Assembly: GCA_002491195.1 (NCBI GenBank)
Contig: DKVL01000064.1
Location: forward strand, 15,448-37,643
From: Lachnospiraceae bacterium UBA7179
GTDB taxonomy: Bacteria; Bacillota; Clostridia; Lachnospirales; Lachnospiraceae
DNA: 22,196 nucleotides
Reading direction: 5' to 3'
Of the stretch, positions 1-8,800 are shown piece by piece. The translations under genes were made by a program, and so were the position numbers. The notes under the pieces were generated by a model. That model was not told the DNA's origin, did not search any database, and worked only from the letters and a program-made list of their open reading frames with translations. Each line of letters starts with the position of its first letter. Position 1 is the stretch's first letter.

Positions 1-25
1 AAGAATGTACAGTCTGACTGACAGG

Positions 26-57
26 AAAGAGAACCATTGGAAACAGTGGTTCTTTTT
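26..57 (+). terminator. Rho-independent terminator of an upstream gene
   Basis: A 7-bp perfect stem (AGAACCA at 30-36, TGGTTCT at 47-53) encloses a 10-base loop and is followed by TTTT. The A run before the stem pairs with the T run after it. It most likely ends a gene lying left of the window. Confidence 0.7.
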
Positions 58-130
58 GTCGTTATTGTAGCCGGAATAATGCCAAAAGAAGGAATTTTAC
101 AAAAAATAAATAAAAAATTCTGAAAAATAC

Positions 131-166
131 TTGAAATTGACAGAAAATATAGTACAATAATAATAT
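131..166 (+). promoter_or_regulatory. Candidate sigma-A promoter, two overlapping choices
   Basis: Two overlapping box pairs are visible: TTGAAA (131-136) with TACAAT (153-158) at 16-bp spacing, and TTGACA (137-142) with TAATAT (161-166) at 18-bp spacing. The surrounding DNA is very A+T rich, so chance matches are possible. It would drive rightward transcription into the remnant gene region. Between 167 and 343 I see only very short reading frames, including a 16-codon one from 197 and pieces interrupted by stops, and nothing I can name. Confidence 0.35.
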
Positions 167-343
167 ATGTAAACCGTTTTAATGGAACGTTTATGGCAAT
201 GAAGACCGTGAAAATTTTGCCAGATCTTTCAAATGCAGAGTAGAAACAAAGCTAATCAGCAAAGTGAAATATGACGATAATATAAATAACTATTGAATGA
301 TACAGGCAACGAATGACGGTTTGCGGCAAAAGAAAGAATCTGA

Positions 344-751
344 CAGGATATTCTTCTTGCGGATAGGAACAGTACAAGAAAGGCATGGAGCAGTACAAAT
401 AACAGTGCATTAAAGAAATTTTTGATTGCCAATAAGGCGGAGGTGAAGCAGATGTGCATCACAGAGTATAATGAAGCTGAGACAATGGAACAGTTTCGCA
501 CAGAAAGACGTATGAAAAGAACGCGCAGAGAGACGTAAAGAAGGAATTGCGGACAGAGATCTGCTGCGTCTGATCCGAACTGTATATATGAAGATGCTGA
601 AGGGCAGGACAAATGAAGAAATTGCAGACAACATTGAAGAAAGTACTGATCTGATCGGACAGATCAAAGAGGCAATTCTAGAATGAAGAATAGCGGTGGC
701 GGGGAGTTTGATGAAAATAAGGTATTAGAATATTACAAAGCTTCCAGCTAA
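344..751 (+). pseudogene. C-terminal remnant of a PD-(D/E)XK (Rpn/transposase-like) nuclease gene
   Basis: Three reading-frame pieces join into one familiar tail. Frame A (344-538) ends with ALKKFLIANKAEVKQMCITE and then an MEQFRTERRMK stretch. A one-base slip in the AAAA run at 515-518 moves to frame B (to 686), which carries RAERRKEGIADRD and a helical segment ending STDLIGQIKEAILE. A second shift gives EFDENKVLEYYKASS and a stop at 749-751. From memory, short charged linkers, a small helical segment and a Y(A/D)xxYDE-like end are typical of the C-terminal part of Rpn/PD-(D/E)XK family nucleases that are multi-copy in Lachnospiraceae. The catalytic N-terminal domain is absent and a stop lies at 341. 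The family is inferred from the tail only. From 752 to 983 I recognise nothing further apart from an inverted pair TTCCAGC (742-748) / GCTGGAA near 802. Confidence 0.5.
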
Positions 752-983
752 CGATATAGCCTGTCCAGCCAAAAGCTGTAGGGTTCGCGTATCATCTCAA
801 TGTGCTGGAAAAAAGTGACCTGAAGACATGGTTGGTCTGATGTGGTGGATAGGATATAAGGAGTAATATACAGGGATACAATGTCACTTCTGGTACAACC
901 AAAATGTGATTTTATATAAATTGTGGCAACAAGTAATACTGGCAATAAGAGGGAATATAAATAACAAAGTGGGGAGAAACAAG

Positions 984-3900
984 ATGGCAAAGAGTAGAAG
1001 GAAAAAGAACTATAAGTTAAAGAGGAGAGTCATGCGGACGGTCGCTGCGCTCACCATGATCATGGCTATCGTTGTGGCTGCGATACCAGTGGAGAATTAT
1101 GGTACGACGCGGGCGGCTAGTGGTGTTGATATGCAGGATGTATATGATGCGTATGCGCTTGTGTCTAATTATAAAGATTCTGAAAACACTAGTGATGGTA
1201 TGCCTGGCACTTTGGGAATTGGCAGTTCAAATCAAAGAACGATTCAGGTTATAGAAGACGGGCGTAGACAAGATAGATACATAGTAAATGCCAAGAGTAG
1301 TAACACTGGTGCAGAGGCTCTAATAACGGAGTATGTGGGAGAATCCTCAATTATCAATATAAGCGAGGAGATGAGCTATGGTTATTTTCTGTTTCCGGGA
1401 AGTATTGTTACAGACTTAAAAGGTAAATGGAAAGATGAGAAGTATACAATAAAATATGCGGTTGTTCCAGGACAAACGATTAATAATGTGACGCTTCCAA
1501 ATACTTTTGATTTAGAGAATATACCAACCTCATATTCAACAATAGACCCTGCCAATCCAAATAATGATACATCGGCGGGGGGGACTGTTAAGATAGGTGG
1601 AAAGGACTGTACTTATACTAAAACAAGTTTAACAGTAAGTGATTTGTTCACAGGCAACGGTGCATTTGCAGGTGAGCAATTTAATGCTTATACAAATAGT
1701 CTGACAGATTACAATGGAAAAGTGCAACGGTTGCGGGAAGAAGTAGAGGCTGCGGACACGACCGCATCAACGAATCAGAATATTCTGAATCAAATAAATG
1801 ATTTGACCACAGAATATAATGGTTTGGTAAAAGAACTTACAGTTGCATTTACAGATTTACAGGAAGTATCAGGTTTTATTTCAGGCGTTATCTGTTCCAG
1901 GTTCTCAATACAGACAAATGAGATTAAATCTAATTACAATTTGAACGGTTTTAAGCTTGAGTATCTGGATGCCAATGATGCCTTTGCGGTGAAATGGGCA
2001 AATAGCAGTGCAACAGATATTAAAGCTGATATCGATGCCAACAGTAATAATGATGGAGGATTTCGTTCTTCCCATGTAGATAGTAAGGGATATTTATGTG
2101 ATGGTTTTGTCAGGGTTATTGGTATAGACGGTCATGGTACAGGAACAGATAGAAAAGGGGCATTTCAGGACAATACTACGATTACAGAGGTAAATTTGTC
2201 TGATCAGATAAGGTATATTGGTGATGATGCGTTTAACGGGTGTACAGCATTGTCAAAAGCAAGCCTGAATGCCAAAAACTGTACAGTACTAGGAGACAGG
2301 TCATTTAAAAGATGCGCAAGACTGAGTGAGATCAGTTTTACTGCAGAGGATGGAACTTCGAGTGTGACAACGCTGGGAGCCGAAGCATTTCAGGGCTGTA
2401 GTGCTCTTACAACAATTGATCTGCCAACAAACATACAGGTGATTGGGCGAGGATGTTTTGCTAATACAGGTCTGACAAAGTTTGCTTTCGCAAGTGATAC
2501 GACAGGTGAGGTAACAATTTATCCGTTTGCGTTCTACGGCTGTGAAAGTCTTGGAAATGTGGATAATACATTTATGCCAAGCAAAGACGGATTGAACTAT
2601 ATCATCGGCTTTGGCGCTTTTGCTCTTTCTGGAACAAGCAGTGACGGCAGTATGGAGAGTTTTGAATTTCCGGCTCGAATGACAAAGATCGACAACGGAA
2701 GCAGTAAGAACACTGAATTTGGAGCACAAAGTGTATTTGCAGGAGCAGGAGCGACGAACGCAGACGGTGCTTATGATTACATACTGGCGGGGCGTAAAGG
2801 CTTAAAGACTGTGGTTTTCCCGGCAAATTTGAATGGAACGATTCCAGCAAATACCCTGGCTGACTGTGAGAAACTTGAACGGGCAGTTATGGGACAGATA
2901 TCCTTTAATGACAGTGCAGGACGTAATATTAAATATTCTGGCAAAGATTTGTTTAAAGATGTTATGAACGGGCAGTTCCGTGTAGAGGGGCCTGGATATC
3001 TTACGAATGGAACTGACAAAACGCAAATCAGAAAAGATACACTGGATTTGAAGATGGGCATAGACATCAATGAGGCTGGTGAAGATTTATTTTACTATGT
3101 GCCATATATGTTTAAGGATGCAGAAGAAAATAACAGAATGGAACTGACAGTGGGAGATAATGGAGAATATCTTGCCACGATTGATCAAATGGATGATAAA
3201 AACAGAACAGCACGACTTGTCGGATACGAATTAAGCAAGCCATCAGGTTCAGTTAAAGATTTGATTGTGAAATCTGAAATTGGAGGCTATCGAATTACAA
3301 GACTGGGACCAGGCTGCTTTGATGAAGTAAAAGATAGTATCGAAACACTTACATTTGAGGACAATTCTGTTACCAATATAGATGCGGATGCCCTTAATGG
3401 TTCAGACAATCTTAGATTAGTCAGACTGCCCGATTCTGTTCAGAGTATAGGCAGCGGTGCGTTTGAGAACTGTCCCAAACTTGAAAATGTGTATTTCGGA
3501 GAACCTGCGGCGGGTTCTGTGATGACAATTGGCAGCAATGCATTCAAAACCGGTTCCGAGTATCTGACATTCCATGGCGTGATTGAAAAAAATTATGCAC
3601 CCTTTGAGTATGCGATGGATTCCAATAATACAAAGTTTAATTCGGAAAATACGAATATATGCTATAAATCACTTGAACCAACCAATCTGACAGTGATGCT
3701 GGATAACAATACACGTTTAAGGACACTTATTGATTATCCTCACTTGGAAGAGATAGATGACTGGAATGAAGATGTCATATCGTTGATGGTAGATCGTTTT
3801 GGTTGGGATGCGTCCCAAAAAGCATATAGTATTTTAGAGAAATTTGATGAAATTCTGGAAGCACAGGCACGAACTAATGATTATACAGGGCAGTTAGAGG

Positions 3901-6869
3901 ACGAAGAACGTGCATTGATTGACGCTGCATTGCATATTGCAATACCATCTGGCGTAGAAAGTATAGATTCGCAATCATTTTTTGAGTCTGCGCTAAATGA
4001 TAAGAGCAAGGAATATCTTGAATTGCTATATAATGAAGAAGGGGAAAGAAAGAACAACTCGCTAGGGAGGCGAAAGATAGATCCGAAGGAATATTATACC
4101 TCAAGTCATGACGATGTGACAGCAGGATTATTTAGTGGTTATTTTGAAGAGAACGTTTTTGAAGGTAGTATTATTAAAAGTGGGAAACAGTATAATGATA
4201 TAACATATGACGAGAGCACTACAAAGGGCAATGATCATTTGACATCAGTCAGTCTGCAGTCTGTGGAAGAATTACCCAAAGAGTATACCTTTGACAGTTG
4301 TGAGAATCTGACTCAGGTTAATTTGGGAAGCGAGTTGAAGGATATAGGCAAGCGGCCATTTAAAGGGTGCACAAGTCTGTACAGTGAAGGAATTACGGAA
4401 AATGCCTATTATAAAGCCGAGAATGGCATTATCTATGGAAGCGAGGAAGTTTCTGATTATAGTGTTTTGGCTGAGTGCCTTGAAACGTCTTTTGGAAACA
4501 TTGACAAGGCGCATAATCCGGGGCTTGCAAACGTAAAAACAATCGCGGAAGAGGCATTTGCCGATTGCGATGGTATATCACGGGTTGATTTGACGGAAAC
4601 AGGGATCACAAGTATTCCGCAGAATTGTTTTAATGGTGCAATATCGTTAAGTACTGTTGAACTATCCAAGAATGTTACTAATATTGAAGAAGGTGCATTT
4701 AGTAATATCCGGGGGTCAAGAGGAACCGCAGCAATAGATATATATATTCCAAACCGAAATTGTAATATCAGAGACACTGCGTTTGATACTGATCCAAGAA
4801 CAATATATACAATTCACAGTTATGAGTATACGGACAATACAAATACAGAACAGAGTTCGGTTAAGAATTTTGCAGATGGGCGTTCCAATGTCGAGTTTAG
4901 TCCGATAGAGGATGGTTATTCTGTTAAATTCCTGGCTGAAGGTGGAAAACTCGTTAAAGAATGTTTTGTTGCAAAAGCGGGTGGTGATGTAGAGAATCCG
5001 CCATTAAATACCGATCCGTTGTTGACATATGAAGGACATATTTTCCAGACATGGAGATGGACCAATAGTGACGGAGAAGAGGTTTTAGGAGAGGATGCAT
5101 ACAAGAACGTCCGTGAGGACAGGAATGTATATGCAGTCTATGGCATTGATCCTGGTGATTTTCAGCCAGATGGACAGGAACACACGATTACTGTTACAGA
5201 TGGTACTATTTATGGGGAAAAAACATTTAAAGTACCAAGTGGTACTACGGTGATGGTAGTAGCGGACAATGTTGAAGGGAAGACTTTCAGAAATTGGTCA
5301 GAATCAACATCCAAATATAACAACTATTTTGGAAATGTATATAATAAAGCGACTACGTTTCTAGCACAGAATGAAGACGTTACGCTGGTTGCAAACTTTA
5401 TTGACGGAGTTGCGGACCCCGATGCGACGTATACTGTAGTCGTGAATTATGGTACAGGTGGAGGTACATACAAAGCTGGTGATACGGTAACAATAACTGC
5501 AACCGCACCACAGACCGGTCAGACTTTTACAAGTTGGACAACAGCTACAGCAGGAGTGAACTTTGCAAGTGCCAACGCAGCTACAACAACCTTTGTGATG
5601 CCAGCATCAAATGTAGTTGTAACAGCAAACTTTTCAGGCGGTTCTGGTACGAATACACCGAATCCTGATGGTTCCTATACAGTAACAGTCAACAATGGTA
5701 CAGGCGGCGGCAATTACCAGCCGGGTGCGACAGTAACGATCACAGCAAATGCGGCGCCGACAGGTCAGAAATTCACGAACTGGACAGCTACGGGTGTGAC
5801 GCTTTCCAATGCAAATTCTGCATCGACAACGTTTACGATGCCGTCTTCCAATGTGACAGTAACGGCAAATTATTCAGGTGAAAGCAGCACAGGTAAGCAC
5901 AAAGTAACCGTAAACTACGGTTCCGGAAGCGGCGAATACGAAGCAGGAGCCACAGTCAACATCACCGCAAATGCTCCAGAGTCATCCAGCAGAGTATTCT
6001 CCAGATGGACGACAAGCAATTCGGGTCTTGGATTTGCCAATGCAAACGCTGTATCAACCTCGTTTGTAATGCCAGCGACAGATGTAACAGTAACAGCAAA
6101 TTATAGGGCAAGAACAAGTGACGATGACGACGACGACGATGATGACAGTACATCAAGAAGGCCTGGTACAAATACCAGCACGAATACAGTGACCAACAGG
6201 CCAGGCAGCTCGACCAACACAACAGGGACAACAGGTACAGTCAACAATCCGACGAACGGAACAAGCAGCGGAACGACAAACAATAATAATGGCAACAGAA
6301 TTTATATTACGAAAAACGGTATCTCCAACACCGATGTAGCTTCCCTGGCAGTAAGTGGTTCTACCGACAACTTTATTGTGCGGATCACAGAGTCGGCGGA
6401 GGCGACAGCGGCAGTAGAGCAGGCGCTCACAAATACATATGGATCACTGAACGGATTGGCATACCTTCCAATGGATATCTCACTTTATGACGCAACAGGT
6501 CAGAATAAGATTACGGATTCCACAGGATTGAATATCACAGTGACAATGCCAATACCGGATGTGCTGATTCAGTACGGCGGAAATGCGCGCGTGGCAGCGG
6601 CGGACAATGGAAATCTAGTGCAGCTTACACCAAGGTTTACGACGATTGACGGCATCGCATGTGTCTCATTCGTACCGCCTCACTTCTCACCGTATGTGAT
6701 CTATGTGGATACCAACAATTTGATAGCAGGCCAGATGCTTGACGCTACACCAGCGACAGGCGATCCGATTCATCCCAAGTGGTTTGCAGCGATCGGTATG
6801 GCGTGCGTATCAGTTTTACTGTTCGTTCTGAGTGACGGACGGAAACGCAAAAAATACAGGGCAGCATAA
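984..6869 (+). CDS. Very large BspA-type leucine-rich-repeat surface protein with InlB-like repeats and C-terminal anchor
   Basis: 1961 residues. I use ATG 984 rather than the in-frame ATG at 906: GGGGAG lies at 971-976, 7 bases upstream, and the following K/R-rich stretch plus hydrophobic core (about residues 20-35) makes a normal signal peptide. Residues about 240-300 look coiled-coil. LRR_5 (BspA-type) repeats of the pattern I..ig..aF.gc..L..i.lp lie in scattered blocks (roughly residues 410-560, 790-870 and 1080-1290), separated by non-repeat insertions. An InlB/Flg_new-like module follows at about 1310-1390, then a divergent InlB-like module, three tandem copies (about 1483-1708), nine Asp, an S/T/N/G-rich stalk and a compact beta-rich domain. 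The C-terminus has TPATGDPIHPKW, a hydrophobic helix and RKRKK, like a cell-wall or membrane anchor but without true LPXTG. Such proteins are adhesins or binding proteins; the ligand here is unknown. First gene of a four-gene operon; I found no convincing promoter. Confidence 0.9.
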   Translation: MAKSRRKKNYKLKRRVMRTVAALTMIMAIVVAAIPVENYGTTRAASGVDMQDVYDAYALVSNYKDSENTSDGMPGTLGIGSSNQRTIQVIEDGRRQDRYIVNAKSSNTGAEALITEYVGESSIINISEEMSYGYFLFPGSIVTDLKGKWKDEKYTIKYAVVPGQTINNVTLPNTFDLENIPTSYSTIDPANPNNDTSAGGTVKIGGKDCTYTKTSLTVSDLFTGNGAFAGEQFNAYTNSLTDYNGKVQRLREEVEAADTTASTNQNILNQINDLTTEYNGLVKELTVAFTDLQEVSGFISGVICSRFSIQTNEIKSNYNLNGFKLEYLDANDAFAVKWANSSATDIKADIDANSNNDGGFRSSHVDSKGYLCDGFVRVIGIDGHGTGTDRKGAFQDNTTITEVNLSDQIRYIGDDAFNGCTALSKASLNAKNCTVLGDRSFKRCARLSEISFTAEDGTSSVTTLGAEAFQGCSALTTIDLPTNIQVIGRGCFANTGLTKFAFASDTTGEVTIYPFAFYGCESLGNVDNTFMPSKDGLNYIIGFGAFALSGTSSDGSMESFEFPARMTKIDNGSSKNTEFGAQSVFAGAGATNADGAYDYILAGRKGLKTVVFPANLNGTIPANTLADCEKLERAVMGQISFNDSAGRNIKYSGKDLFKDVMNGQFRVEGPGYLTNGTDKTQIRKDTLDLKMGIDINEAGEDLFYYVPYMFKDAEENNRMELTVGDNGEYLATIDQMDDKNRTARLVGYELSKPSGSVKDLIVKSEIGGYRITRLGPGCFDEVKDSIETLTFEDNSVTNIDADALNGSDNLRLVRLPDSVQSIGSGAFENCPKLENVYFGEPAAGSVMTIGSNAFKTGSEYLTFHGVIEKNYAPFEYAMDSNNTKFNSENTNICYKSLEPTNLTVMLDNNTRLRTLIDYPHLEEIDDWNEDVISLMVDRFGWDASQKAYSILEKFDEILEAQARTNDYTGQLEDEERALIDAALHIAIPSGVESIDSQSFFESALNDKSKEYLELLYNEEGERKNNSLGRRKIDPKEYYTSSHDDVTAGLFSGYFEENVFEGSIIKSGKQYNDITYDESTTKGNDHLTSVSLQSVEELPKEYTFDSCENLTQVNLGSELKDIGKRPFKGCTSLYSEGITENAYYKAENGIIYGSEEVSDYSVLAECLETSFGNIDKAHNPGLANVKTIAEEAFADCDGISRVDLTETGITSIPQNCFNGAISLSTVELSKNVTNIEEGAFSNIRGSRGTAAIDIYIPNRNCNIRDTAFDTDPRTIYTIHSYEYTDNTNTEQSSVKNFADGRSNVEFSPIEDGYSVKFLAEGGKLVKECFVAKAGGDVENPPLNTDPLLTYEGHIFQTWRWTNSDGEEVLGEDAYKNVREDRNVYAVYGIDPGDFQPDGQEHTITVTDGTIYGEKTFKVPSGTTVMVVADNVEGKTFRNWSESTSKYNNYFGNVYNKATTFLAQNEDVTLVANFIDGVADPDATYTVVVNYGTGGGTYKAGDTVTITATAPQTGQTFTSWTTATAGVNFASANAATTTFVMPASNVVVTANFSGGSGTNTPNPDGSYTVTVNNGTGGGNYQPGATVTITANAAPTGQKFTNWTATGVTLSNANSASTTFTMPSSNVTVTANYSGESSTGKHKVTVNYGSGSGEYEAGATVNITANAPESSSRVFSRWTTSNSGLGFANANAVSTSFVMPATDVTVTANYRARTSDDDDDDDDDSTSRRPGTNTSTNTVTNRPGSSTNTTGTTGTVNNPTNGTSSGTTNNNNGNRIYITKNGISNTDVASLAVSGSTDNFIVRITESAEATAAVEQALTNTYGSLNGLAYLPMDISLYDATGQNKITDSTGLNITVTMPIPDVLIQYGGNARVAAADNGNLVQLTPRFTTIDGIACVSFVPPHFSPYVIYVDTNNLIAGQMLDATPATGDPIHPKWFAAIGMACVSVLLFVLSDGRKRKKYRAA
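5428..6105 (+). repeat. Three tandem divergent InlB-like (listeria/bacteroides type) repeats within the large surface protein
   Basis: Three copies of about 70 residues start near 5430, 5678 and 5898. Each runs VxVN.G.G.G.Y..G..V.ITA.A, then F..W, then a block with TxFVMP or TFTMP, and ends VTVTAN(Y/F). They are diverged at DNA level, so old duplications. This family usually forms stalk-like beta modules between a binding domain and the anchor, which fits the position here. Confidence 0.8.
6120..6146 (+). repeat. Nine-aspartate codon tract
   Basis: Nine consecutive GAC/GAT codons inside the linker between the last InlB-like repeat and the T/N/S-rich stalk. The codons are mixed, so it is not a simple homopolymer slip product. 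An acidic patch of this kind may bind Ca2+ or act as a spacer; that is inference. Confidence 0.7.
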
Positions 6870-6900
6870 ATAGAAAACAAGGAAACTAGGAGAGACCAAT

Positions 6901-8796
6901 ATGAAAAGAATACACATAGCGATTGCAAGCTTTGCATTACTGGGAATCCTTGCACTTGTGACTGTTGCCAGGGGAATCGGCGGCGGTGTGACAGCCGCCG
7001 GGGATGACAGATTCCGCATCAATGGAACGACATTGGTAAAGTATCTGGGAACGGACACTTATGTCAGTATCCCGGATACCATTACTACAATCAGTGACGA
7101 GGCCTTTTCAGGGAACGAGACATTGACAAGTCTTACAATACCCGATTCCGTCACACAGATATCATACAATGCATTTAAAAATTGTACAGCACTCACGCGC
7201 GTGATCATCCCAGACAGCGTGGAGAAAGTAGGTCCAGGAGCATTTGAAGGCTGTACGGCACTTACTTCTGTTGAGATCGGAGAGAATGTAAGCTCCTGGG
7301 GCTCCGGCGTGTTTGCAAACTGCAGCAGTCTTGCGACGGTCACGATCGATCAGGATAACGAATATCTTACCTATTATAATGGTGCGATATACAATGGAAA
7401 TATGACAATGCTGTATCAGGTGCTTCCGGCGCGTGAGGGTGATAATTATGTGATGCCGGATACAGTAGAGAGCATTGACACATATGCTTTCTGGAACCTG
7501 CAGAACACAAAGAATGTGATGGTTTCTGATAAAGTGGTCAGTATTCCCAAGCAGGCGATGTCAAGTATGGGAAGTGTTGAGAATGTAGTGATTCAGAATA
7601 TGACAACTGGCATCGGGGAAAGAGCGGTTGCAAACAATGCAAATCTAAAGCAGGTTGTGATACCAGCGTCCGTGGTGAATATTGATCGAAAAGCATTTTC
7701 GGGCAGTCCGAATGTAAAGATTTATACAAGCAAGTCCAGCACGGCGGATACGTTCGGACAGAATAATAATATTCCCGTGATCTATGAGGCGGAGTATCCG
7801 ACGGATTTTATGGACAGCAATGCGGGACTCGAGGAGAAACCCAATGTCGGAGACGGCAGCACGGGGAATAATGGACAGCAGACGACAGATAACAATTCTG
7901 GAAGTACAGGGAATAATGGACAGCAGACGACGGGCAATAATACAGGCAGTGATCAGCAGACGACACAGAACTCTTCTGACTTTCCGGGCACAGAGGGCTA
8001 TATACATCCGCTTGATGTTCCAGAGAACAACGATGTCATAGGCAAGACCGTGATCGTGGGGGGCAGGGCTGTTGTACTGATGGATAACCATAGGGGACAG
8101 GTGTATGGAATCCCCAACAACGCAAGTGCAGAGATTGTGGATGAGGTATCTGATCGTCAGGGCCAGACACAGTCGGGGGCTGCAGGGGAAGAGAATACTT
8201 CGATCACAGTCAATGTACAGAGCAGCAGTGTGGCAGATGAGGACAGCATTGCGCAGCGGAAATTTTATAAGCAGAAAGACCTGACAACTTATGATATTGG
8301 TGGAACTATTAAGACAATAGGACGTTTGGCGTTTTCAGAGAGCGGCTTGAAATCAATTGTCATTCCAGATAATGTTACGGAAATTGAGTACGGTGCGTTT
8401 ATGTCCTGTGTGGATCTAACAGATGTGACGATACCGGACAGTGTTTCGGCAATCGGTACGAAGGCGTTTGAGGGAACCGCATGGCTGAACAACTGGAAAA
8501 ACAGTGATGCCGAGGGAGATTTTCTGATTGTCGGCGATGGTATTTTGCTGGCATATAGAGGAAATGAGGAACATGTGGAGATTCCTGACGGCGTGAAACA
8601 GATCGGATCAGAAGTATTTAAGGGGCATACAGAGATACTGGATGTGGCAGTTCCGGCTTCTGTGGATAAGATCTGTGCGGAGGCATTTCGCAATTGCAGT
8701 TCCCTGACTGGTCTGACAGGCTGTGAAGGACTGCGGACGGTTGTCCGTGGCGCATTCTATGGGACGCAGATATCAGAGGATGACTTTAGGAGATGA
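6901..8796 (+). CDS. Secreted BspA-type leucine-rich-repeat protein
   Basis: 631 residues. AGGAG at 6888-6892 is 8 bases before the ATG. The N-terminus (MKRIHIAIASFALLGILALV) is a signal peptide or N-terminal anchor with no obvious lipobox Cys. LRR_5 repeats occupy about residues 55-290, including a YYNGAIYN segment typical of BspA proteins. A Q/N/T/G-rich linker with 15-residue repeats follows (about 318-360), then a short unrecognised region and a second LRR block (about 455-625). There is no C-terminal membrane helix or sorting motif, so it may be free, or held by the N-terminal helix or by partners. It lies 31 bases after the large LRR gene, and its end overlaps the ribosome binding site of the next gene, so co-expression is very likely. 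Binding target unknown. Confidence 0.88.
   Translation: MKRIHIAIASFALLGILALVTVARGIGGGVTAAGDDRFRINGTTLVKYLGTDTYVSIPDTITTISDEAFSGNETLTSLTIPDSVTQISYNAFKNCTALTRVIIPDSVEKVGPGAFEGCTALTSVEIGENVSSWGSGVFANCSSLATVTIDQDNEYLTYYNGAIYNGNMTMLYQVLPAREGDNYVMPDTVESIDTYAFWNLQNTKNVMVSDKVVSIPKQAMSSMGSVENVVIQNMTTGIGERAVANNANLKQVVIPASVVNIDRKAFSGSPNVKIYTSKSSTADTFGQNNNIPVIYEAEYPTDFMDSNAGLEEKPNVGDGSTGNNGQQTTDNNSGSTGNNGQQTTGNNTGSDQQTTQNSSDFPGTEGYIHPLDVPENNDVIGKTVIVGGRAVVLMDNHRGQVYGIPNNASAEIVDEVSDRQGQTQSGAAGEENTSITVNVQSSSVADEDSIAQRKFYKQKDLTTYDIGGTIKTIGRLAFSESGLKSIVIPDNVTEIEYGAFMSCVDLTDVTIPDSVSAIGTKAFEGTAWLNNWKNSDAEGDFLIVGDGILLAYRGNEEHVEIPDGVKQIGSEVFKGHTEILDVAVPASVDKICAEAFRNCSSLTGLTGCEGLRTVVRGAFYGTQISEDDFRR
7855..7944 (+). 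repeat. 45-bp tandem repeat, two full copies plus a partial third
   Basis: Units 7855-7899 and 7900-7944 both encode G-S-T-G-N-N-G-Q-Q-T-T-(D/G)-N-N-(S/T); a shortened third copy (G-S-D-Q-Q-T-T-Q-N) follows. It forms the flexible linker between the two LRR blocks and is likely to vary in copy number between strains. Confidence 0.8.
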
Positions 8797-8800
8797 CAGG

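Noticed and set aside
752..905. Possible riboswitch upstream of the surface operon (CCAGCCAAAAGCTG and AGGGTT pieces)
   Set aside because: The pieces do not assemble into c-di-GMP, SAM, cobalamin or preQ1 consensus structures that I can check by eye; only one long-range inverted pair is present.
906..983. Longer start of the giant surface protein at 906
   Set aside because: No ribosome binding site before 906, and the extra 26 residues would precede a normal signal peptide; GGGGAG with good spacing supports 984.
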